A stretch of DNA of 64,000 nt from Parvularcula sp. LCG005 (GCF_032930845.1 NZ_CP136758.1:2805001-2869000), one strand, 5' to 3'; shown: positions 36,172 through 46,179, counted from the first letter of the stretch. Numbers and translations are program-made. The notes: generated from the sequence alone by a model not told the origin.

Positions 36172-36776
36172 GCCCGGCGAGGGGTCGGCGTGGCCACCGG
36201 CGCGCGAAGATAGACCGGGACAAGCGCGCTTGGCGATCGGGTTTGCGCTGCATGAGCGAGCTGGCCAATGTCGGGGAGGATGACGTCAGATCCGGCCTTG
36301 CGGCCCAGCAACGACGCGCCCGACCCAATCATGGCGCCGCCTGTGGCCAGATCCCGCGCCATTTCAATATCCAGGACCGAAGGGGCGTGAGCGCAGTCAC
36401 CAAAGCCCTGCAAATAAACCTGTCCTCGGCGCGCATCGAGCACCGCGTAGCCGTGGGTCTCGCCCGGCAGAGACAGCCAAAGGGCCTCCATTGTCGTGAA
36501 GGCCACCGTGTCTGCGCCATGGGCAAAGGCAAAGCCTTTGGCGAAGCTCAACCCCACCCGTACCCCCATGAAGGACCCAGGCCCGACGGTCGACGCTAGA
36601 CGGCGGATCTGTGACGGCTGCACCCCAGCCTCGCGCAGAAGATCCGCAACAAGCCCGCCCAGATGCTCGGCATGCCCCACGCCAATCTCTTCGGATCGCG
36701 CCAGTACAGACCCGTCATCAAAGGCGAGAGCGGCACTGCAGGCAGGCAGGCAGGTATCAATGGCGAGCGTAAGAAT
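36168..36776 (-). CDS. tsaB: tRNA threonylcarbamoyladenosine protein TsaB, ATT start
   Basis: Partner of TsaD in making t6A37 in tRNA. The family N-terminus LAIDTCLPACSAALAF is encoded upstream of the first GTG (36680), yet the frame back to the in-frame TGA holds no ATG, GTG or TTG. ATT at 36774-36776 lies 6 nt after AGGA and gives the expected product of 202 residues. ASTVGPGSFMGVRVGLSFAKGFA later in the chain is also typical. ATT starts are rare (infC is the known case), so expression may be limited. It starts 19 bp after nfu and overlaps rimI by 4 bp. Confidence 0.85.
   Translation of the reverse strand: MLTLAIDTCLPACSAALAFDDGSVLARSEEIGVGHAEHLGGLVADLLREAGVQPSQIRRLASTVGPGSFMGVRVGLSFAKGFAFAHGADTVAFTTMEALWLSLPGETHGYAVLDARRGQVYLQGFGDCAHAPSVLDIEMARDLATGGAMIGSGASLLGRKAGSDVILPDIGQLAHAAQTRSPSALVPVYLRAPVATPTPRRA
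36738..36754. repeat. Tetranucleotide repeat (GCAG)4 at the tsaB 5' end
   Basis: Four tandem GCAG units plus one base, inside codons 10-15 of tsaB. Slippage by one unit would shift the frame, but tsaB is normally essential, so phase variation is unlikely. Confidence 0.7.
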
Positions 36777-36795
36777 GACGGATCCTGCGGTCTCG

Positions 36796-37383
36796 TTACA
36801 TCACCGCTTCGACGGCGGTCACCTCAGGCACATAATGTTTGAGAAGATTCTCGATGCCGCTCTTCAGGGTCATGGTCGAGGATGGGCAGCCCGAACAGGC
36901 CCCCTTCATCGTCAGATAGACGATGCCGTCGCCCGGTACGAAGCGGTGGAAGACGATATCGCCGCCGTCCTGGGCCACGGCAGGCCGCACCCGCGTGTCG
37001 AGGAGGTCGATGATCTGCTCCACAATCTCCCGATCCTCGCCTTCATAATCATCGGCCGTCCCCTCATCCTTCGCAGGGGTGCCGGCGACACCCTGATCCA
37101 CCAGCGGGATCCCGGCGGCGAGATAATCCGCGATCGTCCCGAGGAGCGCAGGCTTGATATCGGTCCAGTTGACCGTCGGGTCCTTCGTCACAGTGACGAA
37201 ATCGGCACCGAGATAGACGCCGGTCACGCCATCCACATCAAACAGCGCAACAGCCAGGGGCGATACCTTGGCCGCGTCGATGTTCGGAAAATCCATGCCA
37301 AGCTGACCTGCCCCCAGCACGTCGCGGCCGGGCAGAAACTTCATGGAATGCGGGTTTGGCGTATCTTCGGTCTGAATGAACAT
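36796..37383 (-). CDS. Nfu-type iron-sulfur cluster carrier
   Basis: 195 residues from ATG 37383 with GGAGG upstream. The N-terminal scaffold domain starts MFIQTEDTPNPHSMKFLPG. The C-terminal NifU domain carries RPAVAQDGGDIVFH and the cluster-binding CXXC in KGACSGCPSSTMTL. Delivers Fe-S clusters to target proteins. First gene of the nfu-tsaB-rimI-fur unit. Confidence 0.93.
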   Translation of the reverse strand: MFIQTEDTPNPHSMKFLPGRDVLGAGQLGMDFPNIDAAKVSPLAVALFDVDGVTGVYLGADFVTVTKDPTVNWTDIKPALLGTIADYLAAGIPLVDQGVAGTPAKDEGTADDYEGEDREIVEQIIDLLDTRVRPAVAQDGGDIVFHRFVPGDGIVYLTMKGACSGCPSSTMTLKSGIENLLKHYVPEVTAVEAVM

Positions 37384-37442
37384 GGGGGCCTCCAACGCTC
37401 TAACTGGCCCCAACGCCGCCAGACTTCAAGACATGCTTCCCA

Positions 37443-38645
37443 TCAGTTCAGATGCACATAGAACATATGGGTGATCAGATTGTCCCGGCGGCAGCCGTCA
37501 GGAACGGTTGAAAGGTCGACCACCCAGTCATCCATGGCGCGCAGCACATTTCGCGAGAACCGGTCCGAAGGCACCTCGGCCAGCACGCGGGCATCAACGA
37601 CGCTGCCGCTGTCATCGAAGTGAAACCCGACCATGACCGCGCCGCCCAGCTCCTGCGCTGATGCACTATTGGGATAGGTCACGTCGCGCTTTTTCTTCCA
37701 TTTGTAGGAATAGGGCGAGACCGGGCAGGGTGTCGAATAGGTCGGATGGGAGAGCCTTGTGGTGCCGTTCCAAACAAAGGGGGAGACGGCCTGCGGTGTC
37801 AGCTCGTTTGATTCGCTATAGGCTTCGGTCAGGGCGCTCCACGCCTGCACCTGCGCCAGCAGCCGGTCGTAGTTTTCTACATTTGTTTGTGTGGGGAAGA
37901 AATTCTCGGTGATATCCAAAAGCGCGGCTGCGTCACTGAGGGCCTGCAGACGCCGGGACTGGCCGGGCGTACCGACGCCTTCCAGCGTCTGCCCAACCGA
38001 GGATCGCCGGATCTTGGGCTTGAAGACATCCCCGCGGCTGAGCGTTGCTGCCGCCCGCAGGACATTGGCTGTCGCGAAATCGTGGATCGGCACGTCATCA
38101 AGTCTGCTCAAGGCCTCGCCCAACGGGGTCGTCAGGTCGATGACATCCACATACGCGGTCTTGGTCAGGCTGATATTGGCCAGCTGCATGGCAGCCGTCA
38201 CGGGCAGCGTATCGGCCGTGCCGCCCTGCGCCCAGTAGGCGTCCAGCGCTTCTATGGCGGCCCGCCGCTTGGGCGTATCCGGATCGACAAGAGCGGCCGT
38301 GGTTGTTGCCATGATGGCCAGTTCGGGCATCGTGAAATTGGTGGTGCCGTAACCCTGTTGGCCCAAGGCCAATGACCGCTCCGCCGCGGGCAAGGCAGAC
38401 GACGGGTCGTCGAACATCTCAAGATAGACAAATGTCTGTGCAAGGATCGCCCGGGTTTCATCATTCGCGCTGGCATCCTTTTCCGCCATCTCCCATGCCA
38501 TTTTGGCATGGCGTTTGGCATCATCTGACCGCCCCTCGCCCATCGCTTTCTGGAAGGCCTGGAAGGCCTGACCGTAATTGTCCTGTGCCATGGCAGGCGC
38601 GATCAGCGCGGTGCTGACCGCAAGTGCAGCAAAAATCGGTTTCAT
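37443..38645 (-). CDS. Periplasmic protein with TonB-like C-terminal domain
   Basis: 400 residues. Signal peptide MKPIFAALAVSTALIAPAMAQ, then a helical repeat-rich region (about 22-150) that resembles TPR-type helices (FQAFQKAMGEGRSDDAKRHA, AAERSLALGQQGY). The C-terminal 80 residues look like a TonB C-terminal domain: GGAVMVGFHFDDSGSVVDARVL and a following VLRAMDDWVVD. It has no membrane anchor of the TonB kind, so energy transduction is unlikely; envelope binding or assembly is more plausible. Function unknown. Single gene, divergent from maeB. Confidence 0.75.
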   Translation of the reverse strand: MKPIFAALAVSTALIAPAMAQDNYGQAFQAFQKAMGEGRSDDAKRHAKMAWEMAEKDASANDETRAILAQTFVYLEMFDDPSSALPAAERSLALGQQGYGTTNFTMPELAIMATTTAALVDPDTPKRRAAIEALDAYWAQGGTADTLPVTAAMQLANISLTKTAYVDVIDLTTPLGEALSRLDDVPIHDFATANVLRAAATLSRGDVFKPKIRRSSVGQTLEGVGTPGQSRRLQALSDAAALLDITENFFPTQTNVENYDRLLAQVQAWSALTEAYSESNELTPQAVSPFVWNGTTRLSHPTYSTPCPVSPYSYKWKKKRDVTYPNSASAQELGGAVMVGFHFDDSGSVVDARVLAEVPSDRFSRNVLRAMDDWVVDLSTVPDGCRRDNLITHMFYVHLN

Positions 38646-38788
38646 CGAAAATCCCTCCCACGGGCATTTGCCTTTCGGAAAAGCCTATCATGAGAGGCAA
38701 GGATGGAAAGCTGAAAAATGCGCCGTTGCCGCGCCATTTGGGGTGGAATGCGACTAGCCGAGACCCCGAACGGGCGGTATGCGTTCTT

Positions 38789-41098
38789 ATGGCTGACGAT
38801 AACTCAATTAAATTCACCGACCAGGAAGCAATCGATTTCCACGCGCATGGCAAGCCCGGGAAACTCGAGATTACGCCAACCAAACCGATGGCAACCCAGC
38901 GCGATCTGTCGCTGGCCTATTCGCCGGGCGTGGCGGTACCGGTCAAAAGGATCGCCGAGGATCCAGACAGTGCCTATGAGCTGACCGCCAAGGGCAACAT
39001 GGTCGCGGTTATCTCCAACGGAACCGCGATCCTGGGCCTGGGCAATCTGGGGGCACTGGCGTCCAAGCCGGTGATGGAGGGCAAGGCAGTCCTGTTCAAA
39101 CGGTTCGCCGATATCGATTCAATCGATCTTGAGGTGGACACGGAGGATCCGGACGCTTTCATCAACGCGATCCGTTATCTTGGCCCTTCCTTTGGCGGTA
39201 TCAATCTCGAGGATATTTCCGCACCGGACAGCTTCTATATCGAGCAGCAGCTGAAAGAGTTGATGGACATTCCGGTGTTCCACGATGACCAGCATGGCAC
39301 AGCGATCATTGCCGCAGCCGGGCTGTTGAACGCCGTCGACATCACCGGCCGGTCGATGAAAGACATCAAGGTGGCCGTGTCTGGCGCGGGGTCTTCGGCC
39401 CTGTCTGTCACTGGCCTCATCAAAACCATGGGCGTGCCCCATGAGAATGTTCTTGTCTGTGACAGCAAGGGCGTCATCTACAAGGGACGCACCGACCGGG
39501 TGAACCAGTGGCAGTCCGCCCATGCGGTCGAAACGGACAAACGGACGCTGGCCGAAGCCATGGACGGCGCCGATGTGGTGTTTGGCCTGTCAGTCGCCGG
39601 CGCGATCAGCCAGGACATGGTCAAATCCATGGCCAAGAACCCGATCATTTTCGCCATGGCCAACCCGACGCCGGAAATCACCCCCGAAGAAGTCATGGCT
39701 GTGCGCTCCGACGCCATCATGGCCACCGGGCGCTCTGACTACCCCAATCAGGTCAACAACGTCCTCGGTTTCCCCTACATCTTCCGCGGCGCCCTCGACG
39801 TCCGTGCGCGGACGATCAACGAGGAAATGAAAGTCGCCTGTGCCCAGGCCTTGGCCAAGCTGGCGCGTGAAGATGTGCCGGATGAAGTCGCCGCCGCCTA
39901 TGGCAAGCGGCTGCAATACGGACCGGGCTATATCATCCCGACCCCCTTCGACCCGCGCCTGATGTCCGAAATCCCGCCCGCCGTGGCCAAAGCCGCCGTC
40001 GACAGCGGTGTCGCGCGCAAGCCGATTGAGGACATGGCCGCCTATAAGGAAAAACTGGCTTCCCGGCTCGATCCATCAGCCGGCTTCCTGCAGAAGATTT
40101 ACTCCTCCCTGCGCAGTCACGATCCGCAAAAGCGGATTGTGTTCGCTGAGGGCGAAGAAGAAGCCGTCATTCGCGCCGCCTATGCCTTCCAGCAGCAGGG
40201 GCTCGGCAAGGCCATCCTGATTGGTCGTGACCAACTTGTGCACGATGCTGTGCGGCGCCTGGGCCTGCCCAAGGATCACGGCGTTGAGATCTGGAACGCC
40301 CGCCACACCGAGCACAATGATCTTTACACGACATACATGTACGAACGTCTGCAGCGCCACGGCCACTTGCTCCGCGACTGCCGCCGTCTTGTCACCCAAG
40401 ACCGGAACGTGTTCGGGGCCTGTATGCTGGCCCATGATCACGCCGACGGGATGGTAACGGGCCTGACCCGCCATTACAGCGTGTCACTGCAGAATGTTTC
40501 CCTCGCCCTCGACCCCCGTCCGGGTGAGCGCATCATCGGCATGTCAGCGATGCTGGCCCGGGGCCGGACCGTCTTTCTCGCCGACACGACGATCACCGAA
40601 CTGCCGACAGCACAGGAACTGGCCGACATTGCGATCCAGTCGGCTCACGCCGTCAGGGCGATGGGCTTCACACCGCGCGTCGCCTTTGTCAGCCATTCCA
40701 ACTTCGGTAATCCGGACACGGAAAATACGCGCCGGCTGCAGGATGCCGTTCGACTTCTGGACAGCCGCAATCCGGCACCTGATTTCGAATATGAGGGGGA
40801 GATGACCCCGCGCATGGCGCTTAACGACCAGCGGCTGGGGCGGATCTATCCGTTCGCGCGGCTGTCAGGTCCGGCCAACGTCCTCATCGTGCCTGGCCTG
40901 CACTCCGGCGGCATCGCCTCGAAGCTGATGAGCGAAATCGGCGGCGCGACGGTAATCGGGCCATTGCTGATCGGACTGTCCCATTCGGTTCAGATCCTCC
41001 AGACCGGCGGCAATGTCGGCGACATCATGACACTGGCGGCTATGGCCGCCTATGGGCTTGATCAGGACCACCGCAACTGGGCGAACACCAACGTCTGA
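38789..41098 (+). CDS. maeB: NADP-dependent malic enzyme with phosphotransacetylase-like domain
   Basis: Oxidative decarboxylation of malate to pyruvate. 769 residues from ATG 38789, close to the usual 759; the frame extends upstream without family match and the ribosome site is weak. Domain order: malic N-terminal ([37 protein letters not shown]), NAD-binding ([13 protein letters not shown]), then a phosphate acetyltransferase-like region from about residue 440 ([19 protein letters not shown]) that regulates by acetyl-CoA. Single-gene unit. Confidence 0.96.
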   Translation: MADDNSIKFTDQEAIDFHAHGKPGKLEITPTKPMATQRDLSLAYSPGVAVPVKRIAEDPDSAYELTAKGNMVAVISNGTAILGLGNLGALASKPVMEGKAVLFKRFADIDSIDLEVDTEDPDAFINAIRYLGPSFGGINLEDISAPDSFYIEQQLKELMDIPVFHDDQHGTAIIAAAGLLNAVDITGRSMKDIKVAVSGAGSSALSVTGLIKTMGVPHENVLVCDSKGVIYKGRTDRVNQWQSAHAVETDKRTLAEAMDGADVVFGLSVAGAISQDMVKSMAKNPIIFAMANPTPEITPEEVMAVRSDAIMATGRSDYPNQVNNVLGFPYIFRGALDVRARTINEEMKVACAQALAKLAREDVPDEVAAAYGKRLQYGPGYIIPTPFDPRLMSEIPPAVAKAAVDSGVARKPIEDMAAYKEKLASRLDPSAGFLQKIYSSLRSHDPQKRIVFAEGEEEAVIRAAYAFQQQGLGKAILIGRDQLVHDAVRRLGLPKDHGVEIWNARHTEHNDLYTTYMYERLQRHGHLLRDCRRLVTQDRNVFGACMLAHDHADGMVTGLTRHYSVSLQNVSLALDPRPGERIIGMSAMLARGRTVFLADTTITELPTAQELADIAIQSAHAVRAMGFTPRVAFVSHSNFGNPDTENTRRLQDAVRLLDSRNPAPDFEYEGEMTPRMALNDQRLGRIYPFARLSGPANVLIVPGLHSGGIASKLMSEIGGATVIGPLLIGLSHSVQILQTGGNVGDIMTLAAMAAYGLDQDHRNWANTNV

Positions 41099-41103
41099 CG
41101 GCT

Positions 41104-41988
41104 TTAGAGCCTGCTGTAATCCATGCTGAAGGTATCGCAGCGGGCAAAGTCACCAGACTGATAGCCTGCTGAGAACCACCGCATGCGCTGGTCCGATGTC
41201 CCGTGGGTGAAGCTGTCAGGGTTGACCTGACGGGCGCCGGACTGACGCTGCAGGGCGTCATCACCGATCGCGGCGGCGGCGCGCATCGCCTCCTGAATGT
41301 CGCCCTCTTCCAGACCCTGACGCCAGTTATGGGCCCACAGACCGGCAAAACAGTCGGCCTGCAGCTCCATTCGTACCTGGGTCTGGTTCGACACGGTCTG
41401 GGACGCACCACGCTGGGCCTGGCGAACCTGATCCGAAATCCCCAGCACAGTCTGGACGTGGTGGCCAACTTCGTGGGCAATCACATAGGCGGGCGGAAAG
41501 TCCCCCTGGACGCCGAAGCGGCGCTGCAGCTCGTCAAAAAATGACGTATCCAGATAAACATTGCGATCGCCCGGGCAATAGAAAGGCCCGACGGAGGATG
41601 GCGCATAGCCGCATGCCGTCTGTACCCCTTGGGTAAAGAAGGCGAGGGTCGGTTCAGGATAGTCGCCATAGCCCTGTTCGCGGAAGACCGTGGTCCAGAC
41701 GTCTTCAGTCCCGCCGAGAACCGCCGCTACCATGTCGTCATACTCGCTGGTGATTTCTTCGCCTTGCCGTGCTGTCTGGGCAGGGCCACCGGCGATCAGC
41801 GAAAGCGCATCAATGCCGATGGCCTTCAGGCCAAAATAGGCACCGACCACGACGACAATTCCCATGATGCCGAAGCGGCCGAAGATGAAGCGAAGAAGGG
41901 TAAAGGCGATGCCCAAGCCACCGGCCGTGCGTGCTGCGCCCCGACGGTTCTCGATATTCTGACTGCGCCGCTGATTTTCCCACCGCAT
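41104..41988 (-). CDS. Neutral zinc metallopeptidase (YpfJ type)
   Basis: 294 residues with an N-terminal MRWENQRRSQNIENRRG block, one membrane helix at about 38-57, and a zinc-binding HEVGHH near residue 170. The preceding YLDTSFFDELQRRFG and the later MELQADCFAGLWAH are family signatures. Probably faces the periplasm; substrate unknown. Its stop lies 6 bp from the convergent maeB stop. Confidence 0.93.
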   Translation of the reverse strand: MRWENQRRSQNIENRRGAARTAGGLGIAFTLLRFIFGRFGIMGIVVVVGAYFGLKAIGIDALSLIAGGPAQTARQGEEITSEYDDMVAAVLGGTEDVWTTVFREQGYGDYPEPTLAFFTQGVQTACGYAPSSVGPFYCPGDRNVYLDTSFFDELQRRFGVQGDFPPAYVIAHEVGHHVQTVLGISDQVRQAQRGASQTVSNQTQVRMELQADCFAGLWAHNWRQGLEEGDIQEAMRAAAAIGDDALQRQSGARQVNPDSFTHGTSDQRMRWFSAGYQSGDFARCDTFSMDYSRL

Positions 41989-42079
41989 GGGCTGAGCCCT
42001 CCCTCAAATTGGACGGGACCAAAGAGAGCCCGAATGTGGGATCAACGCAATCCCTTACCCGACGTTCCCCACCGCGAGA

Positions 42080-42556
42080 TCAGTCCGCGTCGTTCTGCTG
42101 CATCAATTCCGTTCGCACACGCAGGGACCGCGTCGCCAGCGTGATTTCGCAGAGGAACTGCGTCAGGCCGGCAATCAGGCTGAGCATGGTAATGACGAAA
42201 AGCGGGGCCACGACAAAGCGCATGGGCCAGTCCGTCAGCTCGCCCAGAAACAGCATGGCGACCACAATGCTGATCAGGAGGGCCGATGACGAACAGAATG
42301 AAATCGCCCGGTTGGCGTAGCTCATCCGCCGATCAAGGATGCGCAGTTCATCCACATGCCGACGCCGTTCATCCCCCGTCTCGCCCCGATCCAGCCGCTC
42401 TTCGAGAATGCGGACCCGGTCCACAACCCGGCCCAGCCGCACCGTCATGACATTGAGAAAAGAGCCCGTCCCAACGAGAAGAAAGATCGGCGCGATCGCC
42501 AGCTGGATGACGAGGCCGATGGCATGCGCGGTTTCTTCGGTAGAGATCAGGTCCAT
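42080..42556 (-). CDS. DUF2721 membrane protein
   Basis: 158 residues with three predicted helices: about 13-35, 88-107 and 112-136. A basic cytosolic loop (RLGRVVDRVRILEERLD) follows the first helix. The pattern AIAPIFLLVGTGSFLNVMTVRLGRV is typical of the DUF2721 family, whose role is unknown. It lies alone between the metallopeptidase and sulfotransferase genes. Confidence 0.86.
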   Translation of the reverse strand: MDLISTEETAHAIGLVIQLAIAPIFLLVGTGSFLNVMTVRLGRVVDRVRILEERLDRGETGDERRRHVDELRILDRRMSYANRAISFCSSSALLISIVVAMLFLGELTDWPMRFVVAPLFVITMLSLIAGLTQFLCEITLATRSLRVRTELMQQNDAD

Positions 42557-42588
42557 GTCTCACCGACTGCCTCCGGCGGAACGAAGCG

Positions 42589-43434
42589 TCAAGCCGCCTC
42601 TTCCCGTATTCGGTCCCAGAAGTCTGCAGGTTTGCCGAATTCGGTGAGGAACCGCCTGTTGTCGTCGCGAAGGCGCAGCAGGACTTCATCGCGCAAAGCC
42701 GGATCCCACTTCGCGTCCACCTCATTACCCACCTTTTTGCGCAGAAGCGGCTTGGCCTTTTCGATAAGACCCCGCGGCATCAGGGCCTTGGCCGTGTCAA
42801 ACAGCGGATTGCGCCGCAGCTTTTCCATCAGCTTTGTGTCCCGGCGCTTTTCGGTGCGGGCGTTCAGATGGCGGGCCTGAACAGCCTCCTGCATGGGGAG
42901 GCCCAGAAACTCGAAACAGCCCTGCAGACACGCTTCCTCGTGGGCGAGGAAATCCGACAGGAAAACGACGTGGATCTGGTCCCGACGGAAAACACTCAGA
43001 TAATCAGATATCCGCGCCCAGTAGGCGCTTGTTTCCACCAGATGCGGGCGCTGCCGCACAGCGTCACTGAAGGGAATGAACGCGCCCCGGGCGTTTTCAA
43101 TGTCCTGAACATAGTGCGACTGGATCCGCGACAGCGGCTCGCGCACCATATAGATCAGCCGCGCCTCAGGCATGGCGTCATGCAGCATGGGTGCGATCGT
43201 CCGACTGCGCAGCCCCTCGGTGTAGTCTGGCGTCCCTTCGGCCACCAACTTGTCAGCGGGCGCGTCAGCAAAAAGCGATGCGTACCAGTCCAGACCGTTG
43301 TGAAGGTGATGGCTGAAATACTGGGTTTCCTTGCCCGGCACCATCCACAGACCGGCATGCTGCCCAAGGGCGTCACAAAGGGACGTGGTGCCGGCTTTCG
43401 GTGAGCCAATGAGGACAAGATCAGGCAACCGCAT
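42589..43434 (-). CDS. Sulfotransferase
   Basis: 281 residues of the PAPS-dependent family. The 5'-phosphosulfate loop is IGSPKAGTTSL near residue 10, with the 3'-phosphate loop in MVREPLSRIQSHY near residue 96. Transfers sulfate to an unknown acceptor, perhaps a glycan or lipid. Its presence may need PAPS, while the cysH in this window looks APS-type. Lies alone between DUF2721 and ybaB. Confidence 0.88.
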   Translation of the reverse strand: MRLPDLVLIGSPKAGTTSLCDALGQHAGLWMVPGKETQYFSHHLHNGLDWYASLFADAPADKLVAEGTPDYTEGLRSRTIAPMLHDAMPEARLIYMVREPLSRIQSHYVQDIENARGAFIPFSDAVRQRPHLVETSAYWARISDYLSVFRRDQIHVVFLSDFLAHEEACLQGCFEFLGLPMQEAVQARHLNARTEKRRDTKLMEKLRRNPLFDTAKALMPRGLIEKAKPLLRKKVGNEVDAKWDPALRDEVLLRLRDDNRRFLTEFGKPADFWDRIREEAA

Positions 43435-43515
43435 GGTCAGGCACTTTCACCGCCATCGAGGCGGATTGCTCTTTTTTCAGCGGCAATCACGCCTGACGGC
43501 GATGCTTGAACCGGT

Positions 43516-43836
43516 CTAGAATGGTAGCTTCATTCCGGGCGGCATGGGAATACCCTGTGTCAGGCTTTTCATCTGCTCCTGCGACTGCACTTCGAGTTTT
43601 GATTTGGCGTCGTTGATGGCCGCCGTCATCAGGTCCTCGAGAACTTCGCGCTCGCCCTCGACCATGAGAGACGGATCGATCGTCACGCGAGAAGCATAGC
43701 CCTTGCCGTTCAGGGTGACCTTGACCAGGCCTGCGCCTGCGCTGCCCTCGGCTTCGAGACCGGCAATCTTCTCCTGCATCTCTTCCATTTTTTGCTGCAG
43801 GCCGGCTGCCTGCTTCATCATGTCAGTGAAATTCAT
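43516..43836 (-). CDS. YbaB/EbfC nucleoid-associated protein
   Basis: 106 residues with the family's coiled-coil start ([19 protein letters not shown]), the core [18 protein letters not shown] and a Gly/Pro-rich end. Binds DNA as a dimer in other bacteria. Overlaps the DinB gene by 4 bp with AGAGGAGATGAACAG as ribosome site. In most genomes dnaX-ybaB-recR run together; here recR is missing. Confidence 0.93.
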   Translation of the reverse strand: MNFTDMMKQAAGLQQKMEEMQEKIAGLEAEGSAGAGLVKVTLNGKGYASRVTIDPSLMVEGEREVLEDLMTAAINDAKSKLEVQSQEQMKSLTQGIPMPPGMKLPF

Positions 43837-44354
43837 CTGTTCATCTCCTCTGGGGGCATAAACGGCATATCGGTATCCGTCATGCGAAGACCAAGGGTCG
43901 TTAGCATGTGATGCACCTGCCCCCTGTGATGGGTCTGGTGGTTGAACATATGCGCGAACAGGAGCGCGCGGGGCTGGGTAAAAGTGCGCTGAGCAAAGGC
44001 GGAATGCCAGGTGAGCTCACCGTCGATATCGGCAGGGGCCAGCGAATCCATCCAGTCGCAGATCACCTGGTCCAGGGCCGCCCGATCCTTTCGCAGGTCT
44101 GTCCACGGTGTGGGCTCATCGGCCTCTCGCATATTGACCATTGGCAGGGCTGGCAGGTCAGCCCCTGTCAGTCGGGCGTGCCATACCTTGTCCGCCCACA
44201 GAATGTGCAGAAGCGTATTGTGGATGGACCGGAAGAACGCCCCGCGATCGGCGCGCCGGTCGTCGTCGGAAAGCTGATCCGCGGCGCCATACAGGCTGTC
44301 ATTCTGCCACCGGTTATAGCGCGCCAGGTGGCGAAGAAAGGACGGGCTGGTCAT
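43833..44354 (-). CDS. DinB/YfiT-like metal-binding protein
   Basis: 173 residues of the DinB four-helix fold. Candidate metal His are in [18 protein letters not shown] and [34 protein letters not shown] starts the domain. Many DinB proteins act as thiol transferases, others are unassigned. It is coupled to dnaX and ybaB by 4-bp overlaps on both sides, an unusual place for a DinB gene. Confidence 0.88.
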   Translation of the reverse strand: MTSPSFLRHLARYNRWQNDSLYGAADQLSDDDRRADRGAFFRSIHNTLLHILWADKVWHARLTGADLPALPMVNMREADEPTPWTDLRKDRAALDQVICDWMDSLAPADIDGELTWHSAFAQRTFTQPRALLFAHMFNHQTHHRGQVHHMLTTLGLRMTDTDMPFMPPEEMNR

Positions 44355-46015
44355 GTGGGCGTCTCGTCCTCATCAATCGGCGTCACCTTGGTGATCCGCG
44401 CATCGGGGAACAGATCAAACGCAGATTTCACGGCCGGATGGGCCAGTATAGCCTCGTCCCGGCTTTCCCGCAGGGTTTTGATCCCGCCAGGATCACGCAC
44501 GATACTGACAATCCACTGCTGGCCCGTCCATCTTTTCAGCGCCTGCCCCAGATCACCGGCAAGCGATTGCGGCGCCGCCTCGTCCACTGCGATTTCCAGT
44601 CGCCCCGGCTCGACGATCACCGGCCGTACCATGCTTTCGATACGGGCACGGAGCATGGCATCACGATGTTGCCCGGCGAGGCGAGCAATATCGGCCAGCG
44701 AATTGATGACCGGCCCCTGGTCAGCTGCGGGCGCAAGCTGAGGGGATGTTTCACGCGCCACCGCCACTGTTCCGCCGCCCGCCATGGCCCGGGCACCGCC
44801 ACCAGACGACAGACCAGAGTGGGAAGGCCCGGGACGGCCGGAGGATGCGCCAGACTGTTCGTTCAGCATGCGGATGGCATCATCCGGCGTCGGCAGCCCC
44901 GCCGCATAGGCCAGTCGGATCAGTCCGATCTCGGTTGCGGCGGCAGGGTCGGGCGCAATCATGGATTCCTCGAGCGCCTTCATCAGGAGCGACCACGCCC
45001 GGGTCAGGGCGGGCAGAGCCAGCCCCTCACTCATCTGGCGACCGCGCGCCGCATCTGCTTCACCGGCGGCGCCATGGGCAGCAGCGGAGGGGCCAGCCGC
45101 CTTGGTGCGGGTCAGCAGGTGGACGATGTCGAGAAGGTCGCGCAGCACGGCCGCCGGTTCGGCTCCCGCATTGTACTGGTCACGGAAGATATTCAACGCG
45201 GCGGCGCTGTCGCCCTTCATGGCTGCGTCAAGCAGGTCCCAGGTCAGTGTCCGGTCGACGAGCCCCAACATTTCACGCACAGCTTCGGCGCTGACCGCCT
45301 CATCACCGTGCTGAATGATCGCTTGGTCGAGCAGGGACAGACCATCCCGCACTGATCCCTCGGCGGCCCGCGCGATCATCAACAGGGCGTCATCGTCAAT
45401 CGTCGCGCCTTCCTTGTCGGCGATGGACTTCAGATGGCCCGCCAATGTTTCGGCATCGAAACGCCGCAGATCAAACCGTTGGCACCGCGACAGCACTGTG
45501 ACCGGCACCTTTCGAATCTCGGTCGTGGCGAAAATGAATTTCACATGCGGCGGCGGCTCTTCCAGGGTCTTGAGCAGCGCGTTGAACGCGCTGTTCGACA
45601 GCATGTGAACCTCGTCGATGATATAGACCTTGTAGCGCCCTTCGACCGGGGCATAGCGTACCCCTTCGATCAGTTCGCGTATGTCCCCGACACCGGTCCG
45701 TGAGGCAGCGTCCATTTCAATGACGTCCGGATGGCGGCTCTCGGCGATGGCGCGGCAGTGCTTGCCCTGGACGCGCATGTCGACGGTGGGACGGTCGACC
45801 TCATCGGTTTCATAATTCAGCGCCCGGGCCATGATCCGGGCGGTTGTCGTTTTCCCGACCCCGCGCACCCCTGTGAGGATGAAGGCATGGGCGATGCGGC
45901 CGGCCTCAAACGCATGCCTGAGCGTGCGAACCATGGCATCATGACCGAGCAGGTCATCAAAACTCTGCGGGCGGTACTTGCGCGCAAGGACCTGGTATTC
46001 GGGTGTTTCCGGCAT
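44351..46015 (-). CDS. dnaX: DNA polymerase III subunit gamma/tau
   Basis: Clamp-loader ATPase of 554 residues. Walker A is GVRGVGKTTTA near residue 50 and the sensor region IIDEVHMLSNSAFNALLKTLEEPPP follows. The zinc-binding cysteines of E. coli DnaX (the C64-C79 cluster) are reduced to a single Cys in GKHCRAIAESRHPDV, which is seen in many alphaproteobacteria. A low-complexity Gly/Ser/Ala segment and a C-terminal tau-like domain follow. First gene of dnaX-dinB-ybaB. Confidence 0.95.
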   Translation of the reverse strand: MPETPEYQVLARKYRPQSFDDLLGHDAMVRTLRHAFEAGRIAHAFILTGVRGVGKTTTARIMARALNYETDEVDRPTVDMRVQGKHCRAIAESRHPDVIEMDAASRTGVGDIRELIEGVRYAPVEGRYKVYIIDEVHMLSNSAFNALLKTLEEPPPHVKFIFATTEIRKVPVTVLSRCQRFDLRRFDAETLAGHLKSIADKEGATIDDDALLMIARAAEGSVRDGLSLLDQAIIQHGDEAVSAEAVREMLGLVDRTLTWDLLDAAMKGDSAAALNIFRDQYNAGAEPAAVLRDLLDIVHLLTRTKAAGPSAAAHGAAGEADAARGRQMSEGLALPALTRAWSLLMKALEESMIAPDPAAATEIGLIRLAYAAGLPTPDDAIRMLNEQSGASSGRPGPSHSGLSSGGGARAMAGGGTVAVARETSPQLAPAADQGPVINSLADIARLAGQHRDAMLRARIESMVRPVIVEPGRLEIAVDEAAPQSLAGDLGQALKRWTGQQWIVSIVRDPGGIKTLRESRDEAILAHPAVKSAFDLFPDARITKVTPIDEDETPT

Positions 46016-46110
46016 CCCCCTCTTATGCGCGGGCCGAGCGCTTTTGTCACTCGCTCCCGGAAATCGACTTTTGCGCAGGGCGGTCCGATCGCGCGGCGCG
46101 GGCGATAAAC

Positions 46111-46141
46111 AAAAAAGGGTGAGAGCGCATTGCTCTCACCC
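46111..46141 (-). terminator. Intrinsic terminator after the DUF3011 gene
   Basis: On the minus strand GGGTGAGAGC, AATGC and GCTCTCACCC form a perfect 10-bp stem followed by a T-rich tract. It stops the unit read from 47139. Confidence 0.9.
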
Positions 46142-46179
46142 TCGCTTCGTCACCTGACGACTGTGAACCGATCAGCCGA

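Noticed and set aside
38624-38788. N-terminal extension of maeB from 38624 or 38690
   Set aside because: The extra residues have no family match and normal malic enzymes start near MADDN; treated as non-coding.
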